64,000 nt of DNA, taken from contig JAFRLH010000048.1 of the NCBI GenBank assembly GCA_017431345.1, forward strand, positions 1 through 64,000. The letters run 5' to 3'. The stretch is from Lachnospiraceae bacterium. GTDB lineage: Bacteria; Bacillota; Clostridia; Lachnospirales; Lachnospiraceae. Position 1 is the stretch's first letter. Each line of letters starts with the position of its first letter. The translations under genes and the position numbers were made by a program. This document shows, piece by piece, positions 35,637-45,112 of this stretch. The notes below the pieces were generated by a model. That model was not told the DNA's origin and made no database searches. It saw nothing but the letters and a program-made list of their open reading frames with translations.

Positions 35637-37876
35637 CATTCCCCCTCCAGATTCATTCTGTGCGCATAGCCGCCGTGAAGGATCGGAATGCCTCCGGGCA
35701 CGGGCTCGTACACAGCCCAGTATGTCATGTTCTGAATCTTCTTATGACCGGTCACATAGCCTGTTTCCTTCGAAACGATGCCTCTTCCCTCCGCTTCCAG
35801 CGTCTCCACGACTTCTTCCATATCGGAGATCAGGATATGCATGTCCGACAATCTCTGCTCCAGTTCCTGGGAAACGATGAGCTTCACTTCTTCTTTCCTT
35901 TCCGTCCCGGTCAGAGCATCTGCCAGGATCATCCTGTTCTTTCTTCTGGCGGTAACGGTCGGCGCGGGACGCTTTTCATCACCGATCCCGAACAGGATAT
36001 CGAAGAGATGCACGGCATCCTTATCCTGTCCCGCAAAGGTATCCCTGCAGTTCGCGCAGTAACACAGATACGGCAGATCGGACGCAGCTGTCCTCTCCTG
36101 AATGACCCGCTTTGCGTAATCCGGTGCAGCGATCGAATACTGTCCGCCGTAACTGCAGCAGTTCGCATACTTACCGTTGCCGGGGATCTCTGCAAAACAG
36201 ATGCCGGCCTTCTCCAGGATCTTCCTTACGTTTTCCTGCAGTTCCGGTTCCTGTCTGCTGGCACACGGATCGAACAGCGCGAACCGTTTTCCGGCAGCGC
36301 ACTCTCCGGCACCTTCCGGAAGCCCCCAGGCAAGCATCAGTTCTTCGATGAACACGCCCGGGATCTCCGGCAGGAACTGCCGGAACATCTTTCTGCAGGT
36401 CGGACACGCAAAGACAAGCTTCGGCTTTCCGAGCCGCTCCCATTCCCCGCGCAGCTTCTGCAGATGTTCCGTATGTTTTTCGCGCTCCACAGCCCAGTGC
36501 GCCGGCGCACCGCAGCAGTTCAGGAACAGGGCTGTATCCGGCTTATGGGAACGCAGCCAGTCCAGCGCTTCCGTCACATAAGAGGGATCCGAGGCACCCA
36601 GCTGGCAGCCCGGGAAAAACGCATAATCACATTGACCAGCCGGCATCTCCGTCAGCGCGCCGGGGCCTGCAGCGTTCTCCATATCCCGCAGCCAGTAATC
36701 ATGGAACGCCCACGGCATCGCGTCCGTTTCCTTCAGGCCTCTGTGGCTCTGCCACAGGAAATCGCCCATGTCGATCCGCTCCGGACAGACATCCTTACAC
36801 AGGCCGCACTGGTCGCAGGAAGCGATCCTCCTGGTCGCCCAGCGGCCGTCGTTCGCGAGCGTGGACGGGCGGACTGTAATATAGGATTCCTCGTACAGCC
36901 TGCCGGGCGTCTTCTTCTGGATCCTCATCAGGTCGCATTCCCGCATGCAGATATCGCATGAGCACCGGATGCATCTCTTTGCTTCCCTTACGACTTCGTC
37001 TTTTGTAAAACCGTTTTCAGGATCCTCAGCCGTTACAGGCTCTGTATGCGCCAGATGCGCCGGATCCATCACCAGTCCGGTATCCTTCACGGGAAATGGT
37101 TCGTTCATCAGCTGTATCTTGATATAGCGTTCCAGCGCCATGGATGCCCTGAGTCCCTGCGCAAGCGCTGTGACCGGATCCGCACCGGTCAGTGCGCCGC
37201 CGAGAAACACACCCGGCATATTGGATGCGAACGCGCCGCCGGAGTCCTGTTTGAGGCCGAAATCATCGCCGCCCGCGCCGGTCGCGACATACACAGCATC
37301 ATATTCGCGCTTTAATACGGCTATATCGCTGATCCTTGTATTCAGCCGGATGTCCGGCTCCTCGAACTGAAACTGGTTTTTGATATCCTCATCAAAGATT
37401 TCCGGATCCATCAACTCCCTGGCGGCTCCGCCGAGATGATCCGACGCCTCAAACAGTGTTACCCGGTATTTTTTCTGGCACAGTTTGAGCGCGCAGCCAA
37501 GTCCCGATAAGCCTCCGCCGACAACAGCAGCGGTCTGCGGTTTGGCAGGCATATTAAAAGCATTCGGGGATTTCCGCCTGGTCTGCTTTAAAGTTGCTGC
37601 TTCAAGCGCTCCCATCTGAACAGCGCCGCCGACATGCTTCAGGATACAGGAATTCTCGCACGGCCGGCTGCAGATCCTGGATACGATCTCGGGAAAACCG
37701 ACCGCGGTCTGATAGCCGCGGTAGACGGCGCTCACCCTGCCGGCGGACCATTTGGTGATCATGTCGGCGATGTCCAGATGGAACGGACAGGCGACACGGC
37801 AGAACGGAGGCTCGTCCTGCAGGCATTTTGTTTTGAATATCTCCCCGTAGGATTCAAGAAATCTGGTATCTTCCAT
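35636..37876 (-). CDS. Pyridine nucleotide-disulfide oxidoreductase/dicluster-binding protein (module 3)
   Basis: 746 residues from ATG 37876 with GGGAG 5 nt upstream; the longer frame includes the terminator region and is rejected. Order of motifs: N-terminal Fe-S (PPFCRVACPFH, ICSRPCENSC), FAD site VVGGGLSGLGCALKL, CIRCSCDICMREC, ferredoxin motif CDQCGLCKDVCPE, CCG-type motifs FPGCQLGAS, CCGAPAHW, CPTCRK, CCSYGGQ and CANCRD, and the C-terminal domain. Nearly all cysteines are shared with the other two copies. It links hydroxylase 3 to the CxxC and TrsS-like genes. Confidence 0.88.
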   Translation of the reverse strand: MEDTRFLESYGEIFKTKCLQDEPPFCRVACPFHLDIADMITKWSAGRVSAVYRGYQTAVGFPEIVSRICSRPCENSCILKHVGGAVQMGALEAATLKQTRRKSPNAFNMPAKPQTAAVVGGGLSGLGCALKLCQKKYRVTLFEASDHLGGAARELMDPEIFDEDIKNQFQFEEPDIRLNTRISDIAVLKREYDAVYVATGAGGDDFGLKQDSGGAFASNMPGVFLGGALTGADPVTALAQGLRASMALERYIKIQLMNEPFPVKDTGLVMDPAHLAHTEPVTAEDPENGFTKDEVVREAKRCIRCSCDICMRECDLMRIQKKTPGRLYEESYITVRPSTLANDGRWATRRIASCDQCGLCKDVCPERIDMGDFLWQSHRGLKETDAMPWAFHDYWLRDMENAAGPGALTEMPAGQCDYAFFPGCQLGASDPSYVTEALDWLRSHKPDTALFLNCCGAPAHWAVEREKHTEHLQKLRGEWERLGKPKLVFACPTCRKMFRQFLPEIPGVFIEELMLAWGLPEGAGECAAGKRFALFDPCASRQEPELQENVRKILEKAGICFAEIPGNGKYANCCSYGGQYSIAAPDYAKRVIQERTAASDLPYLCYCANCRDTFAGQDKDAVHLFDILFGIGDEKRPAPTVTARRKNRMILADALTGTERKEEVKLIVSQELEQRLSDMHILISDMEEVVETLEAEGRGIVSKETGYVTGHKKIQNMTYWAVYEPVPGGIPILHGGYAHRMNLEGE

Positions 37877-37934
37877 AATCTCTCCCGGCGCCGGACGCGC
37901 CGCCCTCCCCTGAAGGGAAAGGCATTTTTGCAAA

Positions 37935-37959
37935 GACCCGCGGGATGATCCCGCGGGTC
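37935..37959 (-). terminator. Strong hairpin after hydroxylase 3
   Basis: Perfect 11-bp GC-rich stem with loop TGA, 54 nt after the hydroxylase stop; followed in the minus direction by TTTGC. Partial termination would leave the dicluster gene at lower expression. Confidence 0.65.
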
Positions 37960-38013
37960 AATTGTATCATTGTTTGGCCGCATAAACAACGCGACAATTT
38001 GGTTGACAGACAA

Positions 38014-40941
38014 TCAGAACGGTCTCTCTGCGTCCGGATCGTCCAGGGATACATAGAATCCCTCGTTCTTGTTGAACGGTACGGGGTTCGCCTTGATGTC
38101 TTCCAGACGCTCGTACATATCCGGTCCGAGATAGTACTTCTTCGGCTCGTAAGGCTTTTCACCGCGTGCGATCGCGTCCATACCGGCTTTGATCTTCGCG
38201 GGCGTTGCGGGCTGCTCATGGACACGGACGCCGGTCGCGTTATAGATCGCGTTCAGCACCGCGCAGTGAGGAGAAGCCTGGAATGCTTCCGAAGCGCCCG
38301 AGCTTCCGAACGGGCCGGACTCGATCGTGTCATCCATGTGGATGATCGTGATGTTGTCAGGCGTATCCTTGATATAAGGAACGCCGGCGCCAAGCATGTT
38401 CGCGTTCTTCTTTACATCATCGTAATCCTCGGTCAGGGCAAATCCGATACCGTGGGACACACCTGAATATGCCTGGCCGTTGACAGCCTGGATGTTTCCT
38501 ACACGGCCTACATGATCCACACAGGTGAATCCGATGCAGGTCGCCTTGCCGGTCTTCGCGTCTACTTCGACTTCCGCCAGGTTCAGGCAGTAGGTATAAG
38601 CCGGTGAAGGATCGCCGATACCGGTGTTGGGATCGGGCCTTACAAGGTCGGGATCGATGGAATTCTCATGTCTTCCGATATACTTGGTCGGGATGCCCTC
38701 ATCCACCATCTCCTGATAGGTACGGTATGTGCCGTCTTCCTTCTTCATCGCTGCAAGCAGCTTTTCGCCGGCGATCTTTGTTGCAAGTCCGCTCATATAG
38801 AAGGAACGGGAGGCGCCTGCCATGCCGGAATCCGGGCAGAGCTTGGTATCGTTCTGCACAAGCTGGATATCCTCGGGCGTAAGGTGCAGCGGCTTTAATG
38901 CTTCCAGGGTTACCATGACAGAACCGACAGATCCTCCCTGTCCCATTGCATGCCAGGTATCATATTTCCAGATCTTTCCGTCTTCCTTCAGCTCGATCGC
39001 CACTTCGGACGCATCCGCTTCGCCTTCGGTGACATTGAATCCGCCCCATGCGATACCCACGCCGCGGAGCTTTTCGGGAGTAGACTCAGCCTTCGCTCTG
39101 GCTTTCGCCTCCTCATAGATCGGGCGCATGGTATCCATCATGGCTTCCATCGGATACTGCTTGAACGCATAGCTGTTGATATTTGTATCTCCCGGACGGG
39201 CGATATTCTTATATCTGAAATCGAAAGGATCCATTCCGAGCTCTTCCGCCATCATATCCATCAGCGGCTCGGACAGCGTATAAGCCTGCGGCGAACCATA
39301 GGAGCGGTAAGCAGTACCGAATGCATGGTTTACGTTGGCTACGCGGACAAGGCCTGCCACATTGGGAACATTGTAAGGCCAGAATGTGAAGCGGGCGGGC
39401 TTGGTCATGACATCGTCACCGCCCCAGGAATAGGCGCCGTGATCCAGGCCTACATCGAACTCGGCAGCAATGATGCGGCCGTCTTCATCGCAGGCAAGGC
39501 GTCCGTTCGAATAGGACGGGCATCTCTTGCCGGAGAAGTGCTGATGCTCTTCGTAGGACATCGACAGGGATACAGGCTCACCGGTGATGATCGTCGCAGC
39601 AAATGCAAGGGCGATATCGCCTGCATTGGTGGACCATCCGAAGCTGGCGCCGGTCGGGTTCATGATGATGCGGTATTTGTCGCGCGGCACCCCGAAGCAG
39701 TTGGAGCCGATACGGCCGATCGAGGAATAGGTGCACTGGGACTTGCACTGTGCAGTAAGCATACCGTCGTCGCCCCAGTAAGTCTGGCAGACGCAGCCTT
39801 CGATCGAAAGGTGCGGTTCACGGGTGGAATGGAAGCTTCCCTCTACCACATGAGGAGCATTGTCGATCAGCTCGCGGACATTTTCCGGATCCTCAAGGCC
39901 TGCGCCCTTCATGACAGGCTGTTCCGCGAAAATATTGTCTGTATCTTCATGGATGCGCATTGCGTCGGGCATGGCTGCATCCAGATAGCTGGTGTATTCA
40001 GGCAGCTTTTCAAGGTCGACAGTGACCTTCGCGGCGGCAGCACGGGCTTCTTTATTGGTGCGGGCTACAACAACAGCCACGACATCGCCGTAACGGAAGA
40101 TCTTCTCATCCTGCAGCACTTTACGGGAAGGCTTCAGGACAGTGCTTCTCTCATGGAAATTGCCCTCTGCCATCAGGTTCGTTCCGCCGATCGCATAGAT
40201 GTCCTTCGCGGTAATCACTTTTACGACGCCGGGCATCTTCTCGGCTTCTTCGGTATGGATGCCGAGGATTTTCGCGTGATGGGCAGCTCTCGGCTGTACA
40301 ACGGCAGCGAACAGGGTTCCTTCCGGCATCTTCATAGCCTGGTCATCGCCGTAATCGGTAAGGCCGGTGACTTTGCCCAGGGCATCGGGACGTACGATAC
40401 CGGTTCCGTAATATTCTCCGTCTTCCGGTGTCTTGTACATGATATCCTCGATGGCGCACTCACCGCGCATGACCTTCGCAGCGGCCATGACAGCATCAAC
40501 GATCTGCTTGTATCCGGTGCAGCGGCAGACGTTCCTGGTCTTCTGGAACCAGTCACGGACCTGCTCACGGGTGGGATCAGGATTCTCCTGCAGCAGCTGG
40601 TAAGCGGAAACGATGAATCCGGGCACGCAGAAACCGCACTGTACGGCGCCGCAGTGCATCCATGCGACCTGCAGGGGATGCAGATGCTGAGGGGTGCCGA
40701 TGCCTTCGATCGTGGTGATCTTCGCATATTCGGGAACGGCCGTGATCTTCCTGGTGCAGGAACGGATCACCTTTCCGTCAAGAATAACGGAGCAGGAACC
40801 GCAGACGCCGGTGCCGCAGCCGACCTTTACGCCGGTAAGGCCGAGTCTTCTCAGTACGTCAGAGAGCTTGTCGTTCTCGGGATCGCACATGAAAACACGG
40901 TCGACGCCGTTGATGTTCAGGAACATTTTCCTAAGAATCAT
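38014..40941 (-). CDS. MOP-type molybdenum hydroxylase / aldehyde oxidoreductase 3
   Basis: 975 residues with two 2Fe-2S domains (GCGTGVCGSCSV plus RSCTRK; QCGFCVPG plus VCRCTGY) and the Mo-pterin domain, no FAD domain. GSSGASEAFQ carries the expected catalytic Glu. AAGGAGG lies 8-9 nt before the ATG. It reads as closer to hydroxylase 2 than to hydroxylase 1. It heads module 3. The substrate is unknown; aldehydes, purines or other N-heterocycles are possible for the family. Confidence 0.92.
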   Translation of the reverse strand: MILRKMFLNINGVDRVFMCDPENDKLSDVLRRLGLTGVKVGCGTGVCGSCSVILDGKVIRSCTRKITAVPEYAKITTIEGIGTPQHLHPLQVAWMHCGAVQCGFCVPGFIVSAYQLLQENPDPTREQVRDWFQKTRNVCRCTGYKQIVDAVMAAAKVMRGECAIEDIMYKTPEDGEYYGTGIVRPDALGKVTGLTDYGDDQAMKMPEGTLFAAVVQPRAAHHAKILGIHTEEAEKMPGVVKVITAKDIYAIGGTNLMAEGNFHERSTVLKPSRKVLQDEKIFRYGDVVAVVVARTNKEARAAAAKVTVDLEKLPEYTSYLDAAMPDAMRIHEDTDNIFAEQPVMKGAGLEDPENVRELIDNAPHVVEGSFHSTREPHLSIEGCVCQTYWGDDGMLTAQCKSQCTYSSIGRIGSNCFGVPRDKYRIIMNPTGASFGWSTNAGDIALAFAATIITGEPVSLSMSYEEHQHFSGKRCPSYSNGRLACDEDGRIIAAEFDVGLDHGAYSWGGDDVMTKPARFTFWPYNVPNVAGLVRVANVNHAFGTAYRSYGSPQAYTLSEPLMDMMAEELGMDPFDFRYKNIARPGDTNINSYAFKQYPMEAMMDTMRPIYEEAKARAKAESTPEKLRGVGIAWGGFNVTEGEADASEVAIELKEDGKIWKYDTWHAMGQGGSVGSVMVTLEALKPLHLTPEDIQLVQNDTKLCPDSGMAGASRSFYMSGLATKIAGEKLLAAMKKEDGTYRTYQEMVDEGIPTKYIGRHENSIDPDLVRPDPNTGIGDPSPAYTYCLNLAEVEVDAKTGKATCIGFTCVDHVGRVGNIQAVNGQAYSGVSHGIGFALTEDYDDVKKNANMLGAGVPYIKDTPDNITIIHMDDTIESGPFGSSGASEAFQASPHCAVLNAIYNATGVRVHEQPATPAKIKAGMDAIARGEKPYEPKKYYLGPDMYERLEDIKANPVPFNKNEGFYVSLDDPDAERPF

Positions 40942-41439
40942 GAGAGTATCCTCCTTGTGAATTAGATTTCATCTTAAATTGATTATTTTTCAGTCCTGCC
41001 GCCCAAAAATTCACTATATATGAATCAACTGCAATGGACATCCGGCAGCCTTCAGGTTGATTTACCTATTACAAAATACAGGAAACCTATCGGAAAGTCA
41101 ATGATTTATCATAAATTTATCCATGTTTTTCGTTATTTATTTTTTAAAATAACGTGAAATTTATGCAGCAATTTTTATTTTATATTCATTTTAATATATT
41201 TATATTTCATTATTTCGAATTTACTGATTCTTTCTTATAATATAAGCGGAATTTTTCGCTGTGTTTCACCCTTTCATGTCATGTCATTATCTTATGGCGG
41301 CGCATTCTCCGCAGAAGCAGAAAACAGGCATTCCGGATAAAATCCGGCCATGCCTGTTTCCGTTATTTACTATTCCATTTTAAAACCGTGAATTCCGCAT
41401 TGTTTCAGGTGAAATACTGCCGATCCGTTCCGGAAGCGT
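40942..41439. other. AT-rich intergenic region between module 3 and the tungsten enzyme operon
   Basis: 498 nt without a gene. The left part carries the hydroxylase 3 leader and ribosome site. 41050-41270 is strongly AT-rich with no clear promoter pair I would defend. The right part carries the terminator at 41321. Confidence 0.6.
41321..41360. terminator. Terminator of the tungsten AOR operon
   Basis: Long stem (about 15 bp with a small internal mismatch) around TAAA, 80 nt after the MoaD-like stop in the minus direction. Confidence 0.6.
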
Positions 41440-41637
41440 TCAGCCGCCGCCCAGCAGATGGATCACTTCCAGATCATCCGATGCCGCAAGCTTCGTGTCA
41501 GCATACTCTTCCGGCCATACGACCTTCTTATTGAGTTTCACAACAAGCTTCGGCCAGGTAAACTGGTTCTCTTCGATCACATCTTTCACTGACATGCCCT
41601 CGCGGAAGTTCTTATACTCCCGGTGATTCAGCATCAT
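41440..41637 (-). CDS. MoaD/ThiS-like sulfur carrier protein
   Basis: 65 residues with a beta-grasp pattern and the C-terminal LLGGG. The Gly-Gly end is where a ThiF/MoeB enzyme would adenylate and load sulfur. KVVWPEEYADTKLAASDDLE resembles ThiS/MoaD. It lies 17 nt after the tungsten AOR gene, and such carriers commonly accompany AOR. The ThiF/MoeB at 53154 is a likely partner. No MoaE is visible here, so a role in tungstopterin assembly or AOR maturation is inferred. Confidence 0.85.
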   Translation of the reverse strand: MMLNHREYKNFREGMSVKDVIEENQFTWPKLVVKLNKKVVWPEEYADTKLAASDDLEVIHLLGGG

Positions 41638-41654
41638 AGTATCACCTTCCTTAA

Positions 41655-43865
41655 TTACTGCAGCGGTTCCACGATCTCCAGAAGCTCAGGCAGATCCATT
41701 CCCAGCTCCTTCAGGTGCGCGATGGTCGGAACGCCGTTCAGTGTCCATCCGCGCTTGGGATAAACTGCATCGATCAGCGTCTGATACTGATCCTCGCGGT
41801 ACTTTCTGGTCGCTGCCATTCTTTCCTGCAGGGACATGCTCTTTACCTGCTCTTCGGTATAGCCGGCCAGCTCCACGAGCTGCGTATCATAACGCTCTTC
41901 TCTCCAGAGATATTCATCTTCAAACACCGGACCGGCGCTGCGGTACGGGATCGCATCGTTCGCTCTGAGGCCCTTGCCCATGCGGATATTGAAGATACGC
42001 TGGAAATTGTAGACTCTCTCGGACTGCCTGATCATGCCGGGGATGTCCAGCTTGTTTCCGGTAACACCATAATACAGATTCAGATAATTTTCAACATGTT
42101 CGGGGACCATCTTGGGATCGTCTGTCAGCGCGTTGTCCGCCGGGACGACATCGTTCCAGGGCAGCTTGCAGAGACCCATCAGTCCGAACCATGTACGGAA
42201 CATCGGATAGAAGTACAGCGCTTCCGCCTTGTCTTCGAACGTAGGGATCTGGTTGTTCACCTGATCCATGAAGATCAGCCAGGCTTCGTCATGCTGCGGT
42301 CCCTTGTTCGTCAGACCATAGCCGCCCTGCTGTGCAAGAGATTCCTTCGCGGAATACTCGGAATACTCCAGGCCTTTCTGCTCCATGCTGAAATCATTCA
42401 TCTCCTGCAGATCGCCCCAGCCCATCTGTGCGAAGTATTCTTTCTGCTTGTGGCTTCCGAGCGCAGCGATCTTTCCGAAGCCTTCATTTCTCGCCATCTG
42501 ATGCATCATCTCAAGATCGGCTTCCGCGTTGCCCCAGGTCAGCTCCAGGCCGCCCGTTCTTTCCTTATTCAGGATGCCGCGCTCATAGCACTCCATCAGG
42601 AAGGCTGTCATGGTGCCGTAGGAGATCGTATCCAGGCCGTAGGTGTCACAGTAGAAGTTGATCTCCAGGACTGCCTGCGGATCATAGATGCCGCAGTTCG
42701 GGCCGAGACCGGCAGCGCTCTCATACTCGGGGCCGTCCACGCAGACACGCTGTCCCTTATAAGGACCGGTCTTCAGCAGGAAATGATCGGACGCCTTCGC
42801 GCAGGCCATGGAGCAGCCGTACCAGCAGCCGTCCGCCGCACCCTGGGTAAGCCAGTCGCGTTTGAATACGGCAGCCGTCATCTCATCGATGCCGGGCGCA
42901 TCCCCGAACTTGTAGTTGTTTGTGGGAACGATATCATAATCAGCCAGCGTGCGGAGCGAATAGGCTGTACCAACGCCTCTCATATCATTCTGCTTGGCAT
43001 CATTGTTCGCGATCTCGCGGTGGAACCGGAGACCGGTCTTGTTGACCACGCCGATATCATAGCAGTTGTTCAGATTTCCCTTTACACCGCTGATCTTGCA
43101 GACGAGGGCCTTGATCTTCTTGTTCCTGAATACTCTTCCGATGCCTCCGCGGCCGGCCTGTTTCAGCCTGGTCACACCACGGCGGGGATCGTAGAACGAG
43201 AAGTTCAGCATGCCGAGGTTCGAGTGATCTGCGGCGGAACCGGCTGCGGCAACGGCAATGTTCTTCTTGTCGTTCTCATCATCCGCGTAAAGCGAAGTCA
43301 GCTCTTCGCAGAGGATATGCGCATCAAAATGCTCCAGCGGGGCTTCTTCAAAGGAAATGGTACCCTTTGTCGCATCGATCACAACGATAACATCCTTCTC
43401 TGATTTTCCCTTGATCTCCAGCGCATCGAATCCGGCGAACTTCAGATACGGTCCGAAGAAGCCGCCGACATTGGAATCGATCGGGATATCCGTCATGGGA
43501 GAAATGGTGCAGATCAGGGTCTTCCCGGTGCCGCCGTACTGGGTAATGCCGGCGATCGGTCCTGCAGACATGACGATTTCATTCTCGGGAGAATCCCATC
43601 TGGTGGAAGGATTGACGGCGTCCCACAGATAGCGCAGGCAGTAGCCTTTACCGCCGATGAACTTCTCTTTTACTTCCGCGGGAATATCCGCGATCCTGGC
43701 AGATTTCTCTCCGACATCGATCGTCAGAATCTTATCGGTGTATCCGCGATACAGTTCTTTTTTCTTATAATCAAAGGAGCTGAGCGTCACATGACTCCTG
43801 CGCAGTTCCTCAAGTTCCTCTGCGGAAGGCGCCTGATAGCGCGGTACATTGCAAATATGGATCAT
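41655..43865 (-). CDS. aor: Tungsten aldehyde:ferredoxin oxidoreductase (AOR family)
   Basis: 736 residues from ATG 43865, with GGAGGAGA upstream; the frame extends into the ferredoxin gene but without homology. AOR features: ILTIDVGEKSARI start, GGKGYCLRYLW, the 4Fe-4S ligands GCWYGCSMACAKASDH (Cx3Cx3C) and the fourth Cys in LMGLCKLPWND. The ~50-residue lead before the AOR domain (APSAEELEELRRSH) is unusual. The enzyme oxidises aldehydes to acids with ferredoxin, or the reverse. Its polyferredoxin is immediately upstream and the tungstate transporter is next door. Confidence 0.93.
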   Translation of the reverse strand: MIHICNVPRYQAPSAEELEELRRSHVTLSSFDYKKKELYRGYTDKILTIDVGEKSARIADIPAEVKEKFIGGKGYCLRYLWDAVNPSTRWDSPENEIVMSAGPIAGITQYGGTGKTLICTISPMTDIPIDSNVGGFFGPYLKFAGFDALEIKGKSEKDVIVVIDATKGTISFEEAPLEHFDAHILCEELTSLYADDENDKKNIAVAAAGSAADHSNLGMLNFSFYDPRRGVTRLKQAGRGGIGRVFRNKKIKALVCKISGVKGNLNNCYDIGVVNKTGLRFHREIANNDAKQNDMRGVGTAYSLRTLADYDIVPTNNYKFGDAPGIDEMTAAVFKRDWLTQGAADGCWYGCSMACAKASDHFLLKTGPYKGQRVCVDGPEYESAAGLGPNCGIYDPQAVLEINFYCDTYGLDTISYGTMTAFLMECYERGILNKERTGGLELTWGNAEADLEMMHQMARNEGFGKIAALGSHKQKEYFAQMGWGDLQEMNDFSMEQKGLEYSEYSAKESLAQQGGYGLTNKGPQHDEAWLIFMDQVNNQIPTFEDKAEALYFYPMFRTWFGLMGLCKLPWNDVVPADNALTDDPKMVPEHVENYLNLYYGVTGNKLDIPGMIRQSERVYNFQRIFNIRMGKGLRANDAIPYRSAGPVFEDEYLWREERYDTQLVELAGYTEEQVKSMSLQERMAATRKYREDQYQTLIDAVYPKRGWTLNGVPTIAHLKELGMDLPELLEIVEPLQ

Positions 43866-43882
43866 AGCTGTTCTCCTCCTTC

Positions 43883-44281
43883 TCAGTCTTCCACCAGGGA
43901 CAGTGCGCCGGTGGGGCAAATCTTTACGCAGATGCCGCAGGCGATGCATTTGCTCGGTTCCTGACGGGCATCATCCTGTACCATGACCTGCTCCGGACAG
44001 AATCCGACGCACATCAGACATCCGACACACTCTTTTTTCCGGATCATATAGACACCCTTCGCATTCGGCTGAATGACGCAGGTATTGCAGACCTCAGAAC
44101 ATTTTCCGCACTGATTGCAGATATGGATCGCAGCCTTATACTCTCCGCTCTCATCCCAGCCGTCTTCCACTCTGAGACATGCATAAGCGGGATCTTCCTT
44201 CTTGTAATAGGCCTTTGCACAGGCAAGCTCACACTGATGGCAGCCCACGCACAAGGCTTCGTTTTTCTCGAGGCGTTTCAT
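43883..44281 (-). CDS. Polyferredoxin subunit of AOR (four 4Fe-4S motifs)
   Basis: 132 residues with four cysteine motifs in order: CVGCHQCELAC, CNQCGKCSEVC, CVGCLMCVGFCP and CIACGICVKICP. The arrangement is like AorB/HycB-type electron-transfer subunits. It lies 17 nt upstream of the AOR gene and would pass electrons between AOR and ferredoxin or a quinone-independent acceptor. Confidence 0.9.
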   Translation of the reverse strand: MKRLEKNEALCVGCHQCELACAKAYYKKEDPAYACLRVEDGWDESGEYKAAIHICNQCGKCSEVCNTCVIQPNAKGVYMIRKKECVGCLMCVGFCPEQVMVQDDARQEPSKCIACGICVKICPTGALSLVED

Positions 44282-44431
44282 GATTCCCTCCTTACAGACA
44301 AGGTATTATTTCATATAATATAATAGTCTGTTTCCAGACAGATGAAGTATAGCAGATTACGGCATAAGCAAGCAGTTCATACACGAAACTTCTTATTCCA
44401 ATATCGCATAAGAGCACTGCAAATAAAGCAC

Positions 44432-44460
44432 AAAAAAAGAGCGCTGACCAATCGGTCAGC
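44432..44460 (-). terminator. Terminator of the tup operon
   Basis: 7-bp stem (44443-44449 / 44454-44460) overlapping the TupC stop codon, followed in the minus direction by GCTC and seven Ts (44432-44438). A textbook intrinsic terminator. Confidence 0.88.
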
Positions 44461-45112
44461 CCCCGTAAAAGTCCAGAAAATTTTTCAGTGCTCCGGTTTC
44501 GGGACTGGGAAGACGCGCGCTGCACGGTCCGTCTTCTGCAAGCGCTCCCTCTTTCAGGAACAGCAGCCTGTCCCCCATGCGCTCCGCCTGCTTAATGCTG
44601 TGCGTGATCAGCAGCACCGCAGCGCCTGTCTCCTTTTTATAATCGAGGATTGCTTTCTCGGCAAGCATGGTCGATTCCATGTCCATCGCCGCAGACGGTT
44701 CGTCCAGGATCAGAAGATCGAAAGGCTTCATCAATACTCTTGCCAGCGCCATGCGCGCCGACTCTCCGCCGGAGAGCTTGTCTGCTCCTGCTTTCCGGAG
44801 ATCCGTAAGCCTCAGCGCTGCAAGAAGCCTTTCCTCCCGTTCGCGGTCGTCTGCGGCGATCCGCAGATTCTTTTCCGTGCTCATCCGGAATGCATATGCC
44901 CGCTGCGGCAGATAGCCGACATGACAGGATTCCGCGAGCGGCGCTGTCTTTCCGTCCGCATCCAGCACACCGGCCAGGATCTTCGCCCATGTCGATTTAC
45001 CGCTGCCGTTCGATCCGAGCATTACATGCACGGTATCTGTTTCAAAGACGATCTCCGGCATATTCAGGACAATGCGTCCTCCGTAGGTTTTTGAAACGGC
45101 ATTTGTTTTCAT
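44456..45112 (-). CDS. tupC: Tungstate ABC transporter ATP-binding protein TupC
   Basis: 218 residues from ATG 45112, overlapping the permease stop by 4 nt. Walker A GSNGSGKST, signature LSGGESARMALAR, Walker B LLILDEPSAAMD and H-loop LLITHS. The longer upstream frame falls inside the permease and is rejected. Specificity for tungstate is taken from the neighbouring TupA and the tungsten enzyme. The protein ends inside its own terminator. Confidence 0.92.
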   Translation of the reverse strand: MKTNAVSKTYGGRIVLNMPEIVFETDTVHVMLGSNGSGKSTWAKILAGVLDADGKTAPLAESCHVGYLPQRAYAFRMSTEKNLRIAADDREREERLLAALRLTDLRKAGADKLSGGESARMALARVLMKPFDLLILDEPSAAMDMESTMLAEKAILDYKKETGAAVLLITHSIKQAERMGDRLLFLKEGALAEDGPCSARLPSPETGALKNFLDFYGG

